Shown here in pieces: positions 22,618 to 32,755 of a DNA stretch of 64,000 nt. Origin of the DNA: Microvelia longipes (taxonomy: Eukaryota; Arthropoda; Insecta; Hemiptera; Veliidae); assembly GCA_018340805.1 (NCBI GenBank), contig JACMZG010000008.1:80818444-80882443 (forward strand), given 5' to 3'. Made by a program: the position numbers and the translations under genes. The notes under the pieces were generated by a model. It saw only the letters and a program-made list of their open reading frames with translations. It was not told the origin of the DNA and made no database searches. Numbering within the stretch: position 1 is the first letter of the stretch; every line of letters begins with the position of its first letter.

Positions 22618-24529
22618 ATTTAAAGTTAATTAAAATCTAAGTGTAATTTGATTTTTTAAAGTGAGAAATTCAAGTTTTCTTCAAAACCCTTTTTTAACTA
22701 ATAAGAAAAGAAATCATAGGGTTTAAAAAAACTCGAGTAAAAGAAACACATTATATTAAAAGAGCTAAAAAGAGATATTAGTTTAGAAAGTGACCGCATT
22801 GCTCATTAAGAGCGCTGCTATCTCATTCAATAAGAAAACTTCAAAACAAGCTTTTCGGAGAAATCTTATCTTAAAGACCATCATCTAAAGCTTTTTAAAA
22901 AGAAAATAAACCAAGAAAAACCCCTATAAATGTTTTCTTTAAGTACGCCGGTATTAAGACGTTTCTTTTATTAAAGTTTTTACTTTGGGTTTTTTTCATT
23001 TAATTGTAAACTATTGTTGGATTAAAAGATTTCTAGTGGTAGTTAAAAAGTTCTCTTCAAATTGAAGATGTCCATTAAATTTGGGCCATTTACGTTTACT
23101 CTTCTCGGAGTTAATGTTATTTGAGGCAATTTTTATCGCAGTTTCTAATCATAGTAGTTAAATGTTTTTCAGTTTTAATTATTTTTTGTTTTTCTGTCTT
23201 TAAGTCGAGTAGATAGTAATCAAAGGCGTGTAAGAAAAGTTTCTAACCGTGTTTGCAACTTACTGCTCTTCTAGCTTTTATGATAAGCGATGATCCTAGT
23301 TCCAAAAGGCGCTTTATGGATTTTATGACGTTTTATATAAAATATAATTTTCATAGTTTACTTATAAGATTTGAAAAAATACCGAATTTTTACTACGGAG
23401 CAGAATCATCTGTGTCACTCCGGTTTTATGCCATTGGCATTCAAAGCTATTGAAAGCTAAGAGTCTTTTTTTGCCAAAAACCTTGTTTTTTGAACGAAGG
23501 TCAGTGCGTTCTTTTATTTCAGAAGTTTGGGACGGCGTGTATTTTTGTATGTTTGTACGCGTCATAATTGCCGTAAACATTTACCGATTTTAATGAAACT
23601 TAGTGTACATCTATTATTAATTTGACTTCAGAGCTGAATTGTTTTTGGTAATAGCGCAACCAATATTTTTAAAATGTTGGCCAATATGGCTAATTATTAG
23701 AAAAAAATATTAAACATGGGTCAAATTATCAAAATAACCGATCATTTTAAAATGTCACCCAATATTATGGACCTATCTTTATTAGAGTCTGACGTTAGTT
23801 GCTGATGCAACGCATTACTAGTTATGTATCTTTTAGATTGCTCTCAAATGGACAAGTCGATCTGTAATAATTTTTGATCTGAACGGTTCAGTTTTGTAGA
23901 GCATTGTGTTCTCAGAACAGATGCCTCCCACAGTGGAAGTGAAACGTCGGATTATTCATCTACATTGACGCGGTCAACACCGAAAGATCTAAAAAAATTA
24001 TGATGTCCATCCAGAAGATGCAGTTTTTGTATTGAATTTCTTGATTATTTTATCGTTATCTTAATTACTGGCTCATGTTTTTCTTTTCAAAGATTAATGA
24101 TTATTCTGTTTATGTACAAACTACACAAACATAATGCTAAGAATAAATTAGTAATAACAATAATATTTATTATTATGTTTTGAAGTTAATACTAATAAAA
24201 ATAACAACCCCTAAAAAAAACTTTATTTTATTCTTACAAATTCACAGGTAAAAAGTTTTGGGAAAGCTTGGGCGGAAGGAAGTGGTTTACATTATTCCTA
24301 AACCCCGCGTCCGGGAAAATCTTTCCCCTCGACGATTCCCCTTTCACCAAGTTTCGTGAGGAAAAACTTGCAAGATGTTATTACTGAGGTTACTTTCAGT
24401 CAAGAATATTATGATTAAGTCTTTTCCCTTTTTTACTTCTAAGAAGGACTTAGAGATTTTTTTAAGTTTCAAATGGGTGCGATCAAGTAGAAATGACAGT
24501 GAGAAGAAAATATTTAGCATTGATTCTTG
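22618..24529. other. noncoding sequence with a degenerate hairpin-GAAAC block
   Basis: Mostly AT-rich with no gene recognised. At 23918-23948 a short imperfect hairpin (CCTCCCACAGTGGAAG) is followed by TGAAACGTC. This resembles the right half of hammerhead-type motifs in dispersed elements, but the CUGANGA core is not present. Confidence 0.45.
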
Positions 24530-24870
24530 TGACAATGCTTCTGATGTCGTCTTTTTTCTGTCTTAGCTTAATTTACCTCTTTATAACAATCATTCTGGTG
24601 TCGCCTATTTGCTCACTGATTATAATCATTCTGATGTTGCTTATTTACCCGCTGATAACAATCATTCTGATGTTGCTTATTTACCCACTGATAACAATCA
24701 TTCTGATGTTGCTTATTTACCCACTGATAAGAATGATTCTGGTGTTGCCTATTGCCTTTGTTTTGACTCTATTCGCTACTTGTAACAATGCTTCTCATTT
24801 CGTCAATTTGCTTGTTTTGCCTTTTTTTCCTTCTAACAATGATTCTGATGTCACTCATTTGCCAGCTTGA
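24530..24870. repeat. 36-bp minisatellite
   Basis: The unit CACTGATAACAATCATTCTG plus ATGTTGCTTATTTACC repeats with exact 36-bp spacing between about 24590 and 24760 and degenerates on both sides. Because 36 is divisible by three, the array stays open for over 100 codons with a hydrophobic 12-residue repeat (PLITIILMLLIY). I read this as a by-product of the repeat. Confidence 0.85.
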
Positions 24871-26184
24871 TTCTACCGAACTTCATACTTACTATAAAAA
24901 TTACTCGATTCACTGTAGTATCCAGATTGATTTGCAATTCCGGTTAAGTTGGGGTCCGCGTAACTCAGGTCTAAGCAGACCAAGAATCCTTAGTCTTCTA
25001 AAGCTAGACCTAAATTCTAGCCTTATCGTCCCCTTACCTTTAATTTTTAATTCATTTAATAATATGCATTATTGGTTTTACAATCGCCTGTTAATGCTTA
25101 GTAGCCCTGGTTTAAAAAATACTTTAATATCCTGATGTTTCGTTTAAAAGTGTTTGCTCGCAAAATAAAACTAAATGTAATACCTAAAAATTTGGTTCCT
25201 TTGGTTAGACACTTTAAATTAGCCGAATACAACTTGCTATTACTGGTTGGTCTCTTAGATTTAATTATTAGTCACCGATTGAAAGGGAGGTAAAACCAGT
25301 CTTTTTAAATATTTACAGATCCACAATCACTCTAACATTTTGTTGGAAGCCTGAAAGCCAAGGTTTAAGGGGGAAATCTAAGTTGATTAGCTGCGAAGTA
25401 CTCTTTCGAATTTCTAATACTTAACATGAATAACATTTTTACCTCCGAAAAAACTTTTAATATTTTTCTCCTTTTTTTATGGTTTTTCTTTATTGCATTT
25501 AATGCAATGTAATATAATTTTACTTTTTTTTCTTTTATTCAACGAGATTTGTTGTTGCATTTCTATGGCGGGCATACTAATGATATACAAAGTATTAATT
25601 AACAGTAAAAAATATGGCGGGGTATTTTAATTAAATAATAAGTTTTCAATTGTACTTGACTCTTATTTAAAAGTTTGGATCCAGGAAGTATTTTATATGA
25701 ATAAAAATGTTGACAAAATTTTATTTTTATAACTCATGATAGGCCCTTCCTCTTGACATGGACAAAGGGGCAATCCATTCTAGGAAAATTAGTTATAGTT
25801 CACTGTCTTACGACTTACACTACAACTTAGACTTAATACTACTACTTATTACTCCTTTTTTTCAGTACCAGAGGGCACATCCCTACCTTAACGGCCATTG
25901 CTGTTTCAAATCTATATGAAAGAGTCCTCAGAATAGCCATAAATTACAAACCCAATCTAACCAAAATAGTAGCATTAATCTCATCGTATAATATATCATC
26001 TTATAACTTGAACAATACCAAATTTACGATCTTAATTTTAGTTTCACTCTCAGTAATCTTCATTCTTCAATCCTTATGTACCTAACATGACCATAATTTG
26101 TATCGCTTTATATGATTTTATTTATATTTTTTATCTTTATAAATAGTATTACAACTAATGTAGTATTTTTATTTTTTTGTTAAT
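24871..26184. other. AT-rich sequence, nothing recognised
   Basis: No conserved frame, RNA gene or repeat family identified. Confidence 0.5.
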
Positions 26185-26640
26185 TTTTTCTGATTGGTCT
26201 CACATTTTACTTATTTTTACAATTCGCCCTAAATTCTGATTAGGCTGATGTTTTCATATTATTAACAACCCTTTCTCAATCATGATTAGTCAGATGTTTT
26301 CACATTAAGGACAACACTTTCTCAATCCTAGTTGGTCAGATGTTTTCACATTATGGTCAATACTTCATCAATCTTGATTGTTCCGATGTTTTCACAATAT
26401 GACAAAAACTTCCTTAATCCTGATTAGGCATATGTTTACACATTATCGATAACTTCACTTCACCAATCGGGATTGAATTTTCATAATTGACCAATGACCT
26501 ATGATCATGACATATGAATCCTAATTTGTCTGATGTTTTCACATTATGGTCAATACTACGTCAATCCTGATTGGTCTGATGTTTTCACATTATAGACACC
26601 TTTTCTACAATTTTAATTGCTTTGACGTTTTTTCGCATAT
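26185..26640. repeat. about 47-bp degenerate tandem repeat
   Basis: The unit is CTGATTGGTCTGATGTTTTC followed by ACATTATGG and a variable CAATACTTCATCAATC-like part. It recurs at about 26191, 26235, 26282, 26330, 26378, 26419, 26520 and 26567. Confidence 0.8.
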
Positions 26641-27559
26641 TGATAATTTTTTCTTAATTTTATAAGGCTCTTGTTTTAAATTATTGATTCGTTTTCGATT
26701 TTAAATTATTTATTATTTAGAAAGTAAAAAGAAAAATAAAGAAAAATAAGAAGTTCTACCATTTAAAAAAAAAAATTTAAACAAAAACATTTTTTTCACT
26801 CAATGTACCCAGACACCGCCTCCATAGTAATTATTTCTTTAATACTTAATAATGACTTTTATTGACAATTTAATAATTTGTACTTGGTATTTGCTTTCCA
26901 CAAAGCACTTACTTACCCTTCCTCAAAGCACTTACCCAATACAAAGGACACAATACTCAATAATTTCTACTTATTTGAATCGGTATTTCTCGTTATTTGA
27001 TTTCGCTCCATATATCTCCTATTCATCCTATACTAATAATACGTACATTTATTTGATGAAAAAATCTATTATACAACTCCATATAGGATCTCATTTGTCA
27101 GAAAGGGAAAAAGAAATGAAAAATGTACTAAGGATCAAATACCTGTAGATTGTGACTCCCTAGGTTGCCTTGTAACTCCCTATGTTGTATTGCGATTCTC
27201 ATACGACTTATTGTAACTCCCTCCTAAGCTCTTACTATATGTACCTTATTATTCTTTTTTCTTTATTATTTTTTTTATACTCAACCTTACTTAGGAGTCC
27301 TTCTTTAAGTCCTTTTGAAGATTTCGTCCCCTAAGGATTTCTTTTCCTATATGATAAATAGGTAATAAGTGGCACTTTCCCTTCTTCTTAGAAATATGAA
27401 TGTTGATTTCTTTTTCCAAAAATTTATTTTTAAGTCTTTTTGAGTATTTGTCAAACAGTAGTGCTTACAAATTCTTTTTTAATAAAACATGGTATCGTTT
27501 TTTCGATTGCTTTTCTGATCTCTGTTTTTTTTCCTTTTTGTATCATTTTTTATTACATG
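26641..27559. other. AT-rich sequence, nothing recognised
   Basis: Includes an A run near 26765-26778. A 98-codon frame at 26852-27148 shows no domain that I can recognise. Confidence 0.5.
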
Positions 27560-27621
27560 TTATTTTAGTGACATCTTCTACTAGTAGCGCTTGGTGCCGG
27601 TAGAAGATACCACTAAAATAA
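27560..27621. repeat. 22-bp inverted repeat
   Basis: 27560-27581 and 27600-27621 are reverse complements with two mismatches, separated by an 18-nt spacer. Confidence 0.85.
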
Positions 27622-27889
27622 ACAAGAGGATTTCGGCCTTTTGGCTTCGGCGCTTTGCACCTAGGCCACCACGCAGTTGTTTTACTGTTGCAGTGCGTTG
27701 TATTAGTCATAGAGATATTATTACTTGATGGGCCCTGTTGGTTAAATTTTAAAACATCGAAAAAGTAACCTGACCACCTTCGATTATAAATATAATCAAA
27801 TAATCAGTACGAAAATACAATAACTTTTATAGTAAAACTTAAAAAATACAAATCAAAACAAAAACAATGTGCTGGAAACCGAAATAAAT

Positions 27890-28030
27890 TTATTGATTAT
27901 AACCTTAACTCACTTTTGATGGAAGTTTCAATAAGGTTACACAAAGCCTCCGAGAACTCCAAAAAGATGTTTCAGGCCTCTCGATGTATTGAGATAGGGC
28001 ATGCCCCCTCTAGTATATATCTTTATGGTA
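27890..28030 (-). repeat. dispersed repeat family R2, copy 2, minus strand
   Basis: Reverse-complement match to 49850-49980: AGGCCTGAAACATCTTTTTG, TGTGTAACCT and AACCTTAACT-type ends are shared. The flanks AACCTTAACTC and GGGGGCATGCCC differ from copy 1. Confidence 0.75.
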
Positions 28031-28317
28031 GTAGTAGTTTTGTAAGTACTGCCACAATATAAACGAATTACGAAATGTATTAATCGAAGAACGTGATTTG
28101 TTTACGTACAGTTGTATATGTCAAACGACAATATTTAAACAAATGCTGATAATTAAATTTAACTATATATTTGCGGTTAAAATACATGGTAGTATATGTG
28201 TATTACTTTGCAGTGATCAGATATCTTTTTAAGGTTCTGTAAATTTGTTGCAATTTTAGCTGTCATTATTGTGAGTTAATAACGTCATACAGAAAATTAT
28301 AAGATCAATTTTTGTGT

Positions 28318-28400
28318 CAAGGATCTAAAAATCGGGTTCGAGGTACTTCGGAACTTTTCCTCACCACGTCGGATTCGCGTCGCTCGTCTTCACTTCTTGT
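28318..28400 (-). repeat. family R1 fragment (right end only), minus strand
   Basis: On the minus strand it reads GACGAGCGACGCGAATCCGA, then GTTCCGAAGTACC, then CCGATTTTT, matching the right end of the copies at 32150 and 42365. Confidence 0.65.
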
Positions 28401-28501
28401 CATAAGCGTTTCAAAGTGAAGTTGCTAGGTCGGCAATACTTAAGGGCCCTATTTACATTTAGAGGCAATCACCAGCTTCTTCTCCTAGCTTCACCTTCAC
28501 C

Positions 28502-28539
28502 TTCACATAGCTGGCTTGGCGGCAAGCCAGCTATGTGAA
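28502..28539. repeat. 17-bp perfect hairpin
   Basis: TTCACATAGCTGGCTTG (28502-28518), a GCGG loop, then its exact reverse complement (28523-28539). Confidence 0.92.
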
Positions 28540-28753
28540 CGAGTTTTATATTTTCTTTTGCTCTCTTTTGAGACATCAAAACAATTCAGGTGTTCATGGA
28601 GATTCATCATAACAGATTTTAGCAGTTGTCATACTTGGAGCAGTTTTACTTACCTGCATAGATCCAGGAGTATACCTCAGAACCATAAAAATCACCAAGT
28701 TACGTTATTAACAAAATTTGTTGTTTCGACCGAGATTTTGTGATAATTGCACA

Positions 28754-28997
28754 TTTTATATAATTAATAAAACACAATATTTAAAAAGAAATAACTTATT
28801 TATTATACTTTGTCTATCACAATATTATTACAATTTATTCAGACGCGTTTCGGGACGTTTCCCATTCAGTTTATTTATACACTGAAGATGGGAAACGTCC
28901 TGAAACGCGTCTGAATAAATTGTAATAATTTGTGATAGACAAAGTATAATAAATAAGTTATTTTTTTTAAATATTGTGTTTTATTAATTATATAAAA
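28754..28997. repeat. 110-bp snap-back inverted repeat
   Basis: Arms 28754-28865 and 28888-28997 differ by a few bases and two 1-nt indels. The short spacer 28866-28887 itself starts TCAGT and contains ACTGA, so it pairs further. The arms contain ACGCGTTTCRGGACGTTTCC. The right arm on the plus strand holds the hammerhead-like core listed separately. Confidence 0.92.
28873..28920 (+). ncRNA. candidate hammerhead-ribozyme-like motif
   Basis: The conserved hammerhead elements appear in order: CTGAAGA (28882-28888, fits CUGANGA), GAAA (28902-28905) and GTC (28909-28911) before the expected cleavage point. Stem I can form between 28912-28920 and 28873-28881 with eight of nine pairs. Stem II is weak (a bulged T at 28889, then GGG with TCC), and stem III would be only two base pairs. 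Very short stem III is described for hammerheads of Penelope-like elements, which may act as dimers. The left arm on the minus strand has the same sequence but lacks two core bases (CTGAATGGG). Activity is unproven. Confidence 0.4.
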
Positions 28998-29204
28998 GTT
29001 ACGTTATTCTGCAACGTGTCCTCGGACTCGTTTTGCTTATCTTCAGTAAGTGGATAGATTCGTTTTATTCCTCTTGTTTACCCAGGAACGCTGACCTCGA
29101 TTTTAGATATACTTGGTGTATTGAAACGTAATTGTTTTCCGCGTTTTTTTTTTAAATTTTCGAAAATATTGTTGAGTCATTAATTCTATGGTCTAAATAA
29201 GAAA

Positions 29205-29446
29205 TACGGGCCTTCGGCCCGTAGCCGCTACGCGGCCTCGGCGCTTCGCGCCTCGTCTGCTCCGCGGCGTCGGCCCACCGGGCCGCTTCGCGGCCCGGGG
29301 CCTCCCTGTGGCCGCTTTGCGGCCACATTGTTGTTGTTTTGTATTATGTGTTGTTTCATTATTGTTCTTGTTACATGGCATTTTGCCATGTATCTAGCGA
29401 ATTTTCACAGCCTCTCCACACAGGCCCGCTTCGCGGGCCTGAGTGG
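29205..29446. repeat. GC-rich compound-hairpin element, copy 1
   Basis: A chain of short perfect hairpins, almost all with 3-nt loops. 29205-29223: 8-bp stem, loop TTC. 29224-29236: 5-bp stem, loop TAC. 29240-29252: 5-bp stem, loop TTC. 29271-29285: 6-bp stem, loop ACC. 29278-29298: 9-bp stem, loop TTC, overlapping the previous one. 29307-29327: 9-bp stem, loop TTT. 29372-29392: TACATGGCA stem, loop TTT. 29421-29441: 9-bp stem, loop TTC, with an outer CCAC/GTGG. The first 120 bp are far more GC-rich than the surroundings. A diverged copy lies at 60945-61140 on the other strand. Confidence 0.85.
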
Positions 29447-29560
29447 CTTTCTCGCAAACTTGATTTACTAATTGAGATTTTATTAATACTCTATTATTAA
29501 TAGTATGCTATAATATAAAATTAAGAAACATTATAAACAAAAATATATATTCATGATTTT

Positions 29561-30180
29561 TTGTTTTAAATAAAAATACCGTTTCCGTCACTAAAGATTG
29601 TCTGATTGAGCTGAAAACCGGTCGCAATGGTTTTAGAATGACTTCGACCGTATAAAGACAACTTCAACACTTACTTACATTAATGATTGTTATAAAATTT
29701 AAAGAAAAATGTCAAATTTTTTTTGTAAACAAATTGTTTATTTGAGTAAAATCTTAAGTTTGAAAAAAAAATATATTCATGATTATTTAAAATAAAAATA
29801 CCGTTTGCGTCACTTAGGATTGTCCGATTGAGCTGAAACTGGTCGCATTCGTTTTAGAATAACTTCGACCATATAAAGACTACTTCGATGTTCTTCCTCT
29901 TTACGGGTCTGCTTAGCTCGGCGTGGTTCAGTGTAAGCCATTTTTGCCCTGTCTCTCTGGGACAGTAGGCTTACCATGATGGAGCAAGAGGTAGAAGTCT
30001 CTCTTTATACTATATCCCACCCTCTAACACTACTGAACCCAACAGATATCGTACGAGTCTTTGACCTAGACGTAACTATATACAAGATTATATATATATG
30101 TATACCAATTGCGCCATTTGTGATGGTTCGATTGAGCTGAAATTGGTCTTAATCGATCAGCTAGCCGTCTACCTAAACAC
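29561..30180 (+). repeat. diverged tandem units with GATTGAGCTGAAA core
   Basis: Two clear units (about 29561-29670 and 29785-29890) share AAATAAAAATACCGTTT, GTCCGATTGAGCTGAAA-like and ACTTCGACC-TATAAAGAC blocks. A third, weaker one is at 30117-30180 (GGTTCGATTGAGCTGAAATT). Similar wording occurs inside family R1 (32570, 42536), so they may be related. Confidence 0.65.
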
Positions 30181-30384
30181 GAAATACCTTGTTTTAAAGC
30201 CATTTCAAGTTTCAAAAAAAATTTTTTCATGACGTCATAACTTGGTTGATGACGTCATAATGTTTTTATAAACAATAGGCCCTCGTAACCTCCCTCAACA
30301 TCTCGCGATTTGCAAAGTTTCGTTTCAATTGAGAACGCCTTCGAGAGTTATCGTTCGCCATACGAAAAGGTAAACTCTTACATA

Positions 30385-30436
30385 CATATATATATATATA
30401 TACATACATATATATATATATATATATACATATATT
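30385..30436. repeat. (TA)n/(TACA)n microsatellite
   Basis: Near-pure TA dinucleotides with TACA interruptions. Confidence 0.95.
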
Positions 30437-30654
30437 ATAAACTTTTTTCGGACATATTTTTTGTTATCAGGAAGCCAATAGAACCGATTCCACTCTCTCC
30501 CACCCTCAACTTCCGTCATCCGAACAACCTCATAAGCGTCATTTTCATTATGAAAATTCGCTAAAAGTAAAAAAGGGTTACCTGATAAGTAGAATTTCGT
30601 TTAAATGTATATCTCTCAATGCCATATATAATCATACGAAGTTTTATTCGTGGT

Positions 30655-30930
30655 CATTGATAGATCATAAAATAACATTTATGATGTTTATCAGCATCGA
30701 GCGAGATCAGTGCCTGGGATAAAACTAATGTATTTACTTTAAAAAAAATAAGCGAAAGGAGTTTGAAGACGAATGCAGTATAAATTTGGTGATTCTTATA
30801 TTCTGAGGATGAGAAAGGCGAGTCCCAACTAGTGGGGATGTGCGTAGCGAATCCTATGAGTAAGAGTTCCGGGGTAGCTAATTCGATGTTTTGGGGTGAA
30901 TTTGGGGATATCAAATTTCTTGCCACTAAA
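30655..30930 (+). repeat. dispersed repeat family R1, right part
   Basis: Contains the 5S-like block at 30688-30722 (CAGCATCGAGCGAGATCAG), then GAGGATGAGAAAGGCGAGTC, GTGCGTAGCGAATCCTATGA and GTTCCGGGGTA. This is the same order as 42644-42950. Confidence 0.65.
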
Positions 30931-31058
30931 ATGCTTACTTATTGATTGACGACAAAACAGAATCACCGATACCGTGACGGATTAAATGACATAATATATT
31001 TAATTTAAACATTGTTATAAATGTTGGATTAAATTGAGCTGTGGAGTCTCACAATAGG

Positions 31059-31386
31059 AATTGAAAGAAAACAGTCTCTCTACAATAACTTGTTATATTA
31101 AACAAACCTGACTTTCGGTCTTACAGACCATCATCAGTGTCTGAAACAACAAAGTATAATGACTAAAACTTTTTTTATTTATTTACCGACTTTTTCCCCT
31201 AATTTAGTAATTTAATTATGTATTTTTGTTTTATTTTTCTTTTCTTTTCCTTTTTTCATTTTTTGTCTTAGTTATTATACTTTATGGTTTCAGACACTCA
31301 TTATGGTCTCTAAGACAGAAAGTTTAAGCTTATTAATCTTTGTTTAATGTAACAAGTTATAGTGGAGAGACTGTTTTCTTTCAATT
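31059..31386. repeat. imperfect snap-back inverted repeat of about 112-bp arms
   Basis: Arms about 31059-31170 and 31269-31386, starting AATTGAAAGAAAACAGTCTC and ending with its complement, with an AT-rich spacer of about 98 bp. The two arms are clearly alike but have diverged more than the other inverted repeats. The left arm on the minus strand carries a hammerhead-like core. Confidence 0.85.
31110..31137 (-). ncRNA. second hammerhead-like core, minus strand
   Basis: Minus-strand order: CTGATGA (31137-31131), a T, stem II GGTC-TGTAA-GACC (31129-31117), GAAA (31116-31113), GTC (31112-31110). Stem II is good, but I cannot form a convincing stem I or stem III, so this may be a decayed ribozyme or chance. 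The equivalent in the right arm reads CTCATTA and is degenerate. Confidence 0.3.
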
Positions 31387-32149
31387 ACTGTTAAAAATGT
31401 TATTGTAAAGAATAATGTCAGTATCAAACTGACAGAAAGAAAATTTAGTTGCTTAATTTTCCAACTTTTTATTATAAGTTTTGACGCGAAGTCTTTGAAG
31501 CAGTCAAAGATCATACTTGAGAATATTAAATATTGATTTCATTGTCAGAGACTTGCTCTTAGGGAATAATTCCTTTTTGTTATCCTTTCTTTTTCGAGTT
31601 TTTTTTTAATTAAAGTATTTATAGACAAATAGATATGACAAGAATTAGTTTTTAAATACTTTTCAATGCTTGATATCTATTTTGGGTTTTAATACTTATT
31701 ATTCAAAAGGAATAATAAATATTATTATTACTACCCCTTCTGAAATCATCTCAGGTTTACCAACTGGGCTATAAGTACATATATAATCTTAGAGATCCGG
31801 GTTGCGAAACCACACCATAATTTAGCAATGAAGTTATTTGTTATATTTTAATCAAAGGGTTTCCGATTAATCATGATTTTGGATGATCAGTACTTTCCGA
31901 TAATCATGATTAATTTAAGATCTAAAAAATTGAATTCTTTGTTCCAGAAAAAATATTCTAAGACTTCTTATTCAATTCACTGAAACTTTGAGTTCCTAAG
32001 AATGGGATTTTTAACATTTTAAAAGGAGGATTTTGTAACATTTTAAGGAAAGGTGGGTTTTTTAACATTTTAAGTTATGAGGAAAAGGGAGGGGGGGGGT
32101 CACAAAATTGCTAAATGTACTCTATAATAATTTTAACAAAAAACAACAC
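31387..32149. other. AT-rich sequence, nothing recognised
   Basis: A short repeated phrase TTTTAACATTTTAA recurs near 32010-32065 and a G run lies at 32090-32099. No gene. Confidence 0.5.
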
Positions 32150-32755
32150 CATTTTTACTTTTCCTCACTTATACTTTTAGTATATAGGAAAAGTATTGTG
32201 TTTGCCATAAAATCGAAACCAGGATATCACGGGAATTATTCGTTTCAGGTCTTTTTAAGACCCCCTGAGTAGTTTTTTCAAAGTTGTCTGTCTATATGTT
32301 TATGTCTCTATTATCATCGTAGCTCCTAGTGTATTTAAGCTTGAGACTTAAAAACTTCAGTTTACCGCTGCAGTTGTGCTATTCGAAAAATATTTTTATG
32401 TCCCACAATAGACTCGAGATTTTAGCGCAAAAAATTCTAAATTAGGCAAGCATATAGCCATCTATTGGTTTAACATATGTGTCAAAGTTCATCTCATTAT
32501 CAGCATTAGTTCAATTGGTATCAAATGACTTTTGATCGTTTTTTTTAAATGTAACAAATTGGAAAATCCAATTGAGTTGAAATTCGGTACGAGTGTATAT
32601 CTTTACTTAGTAAATAAGTACACAACGTAAGCAGCACCAACTGTGGTCAGTGCCAGGATGGTTGAACACTGGGATCCAAAGGATGCCTTTTCTATCTGAA
32701 GACGAGCGAAGCGAGTCCGATGAGGTGTTGCGGCCCGTACCAAATTTTTAAGATG
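32150..32755 (+). repeat. dispersed repeat family R1, near-complete copy
   Basis: Left end TTCCTCACTTATAC and AGGAAAAGTATTGTGTTTGC (32161-32209), then CCAGGATATCACGGGAATTA, TTTTTAAGACCYCCTGAGTAG, TTATCATCGTAGCTCC, CAATTGAGTTGAAATTCGG, the 5S-like block (32628-32675), GACGAGCGAAGCGAGTCCGA (32701-32720), and CCAAATTTTTAAG. It is the best reference copy in the window. No coding capacity was seen. Confidence 0.75.

Noticed and set aside
23918..23950. Third hammerhead-like motif (hairpin followed by GAAACGTC)
   Set aside because: The essential CUGANGA core is missing, so only the right half resembles the motif.
24493..24870. Hydrophobic open frame starting MTVRRKYLALILVTMLLMSS, resembling a signal peptide exon for Fas2
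   Set aside because: Most of the frame is a 36-bp minisatellite, no good splice donor in the right phase was seen, and hydrophobicity is expected from the repeat.
29193..29381. Minus-strand arginine-rich frame over the compound-hairpin element
   Set aside because: Composition follows from the GC-rich hairpins; no conserved protein features.
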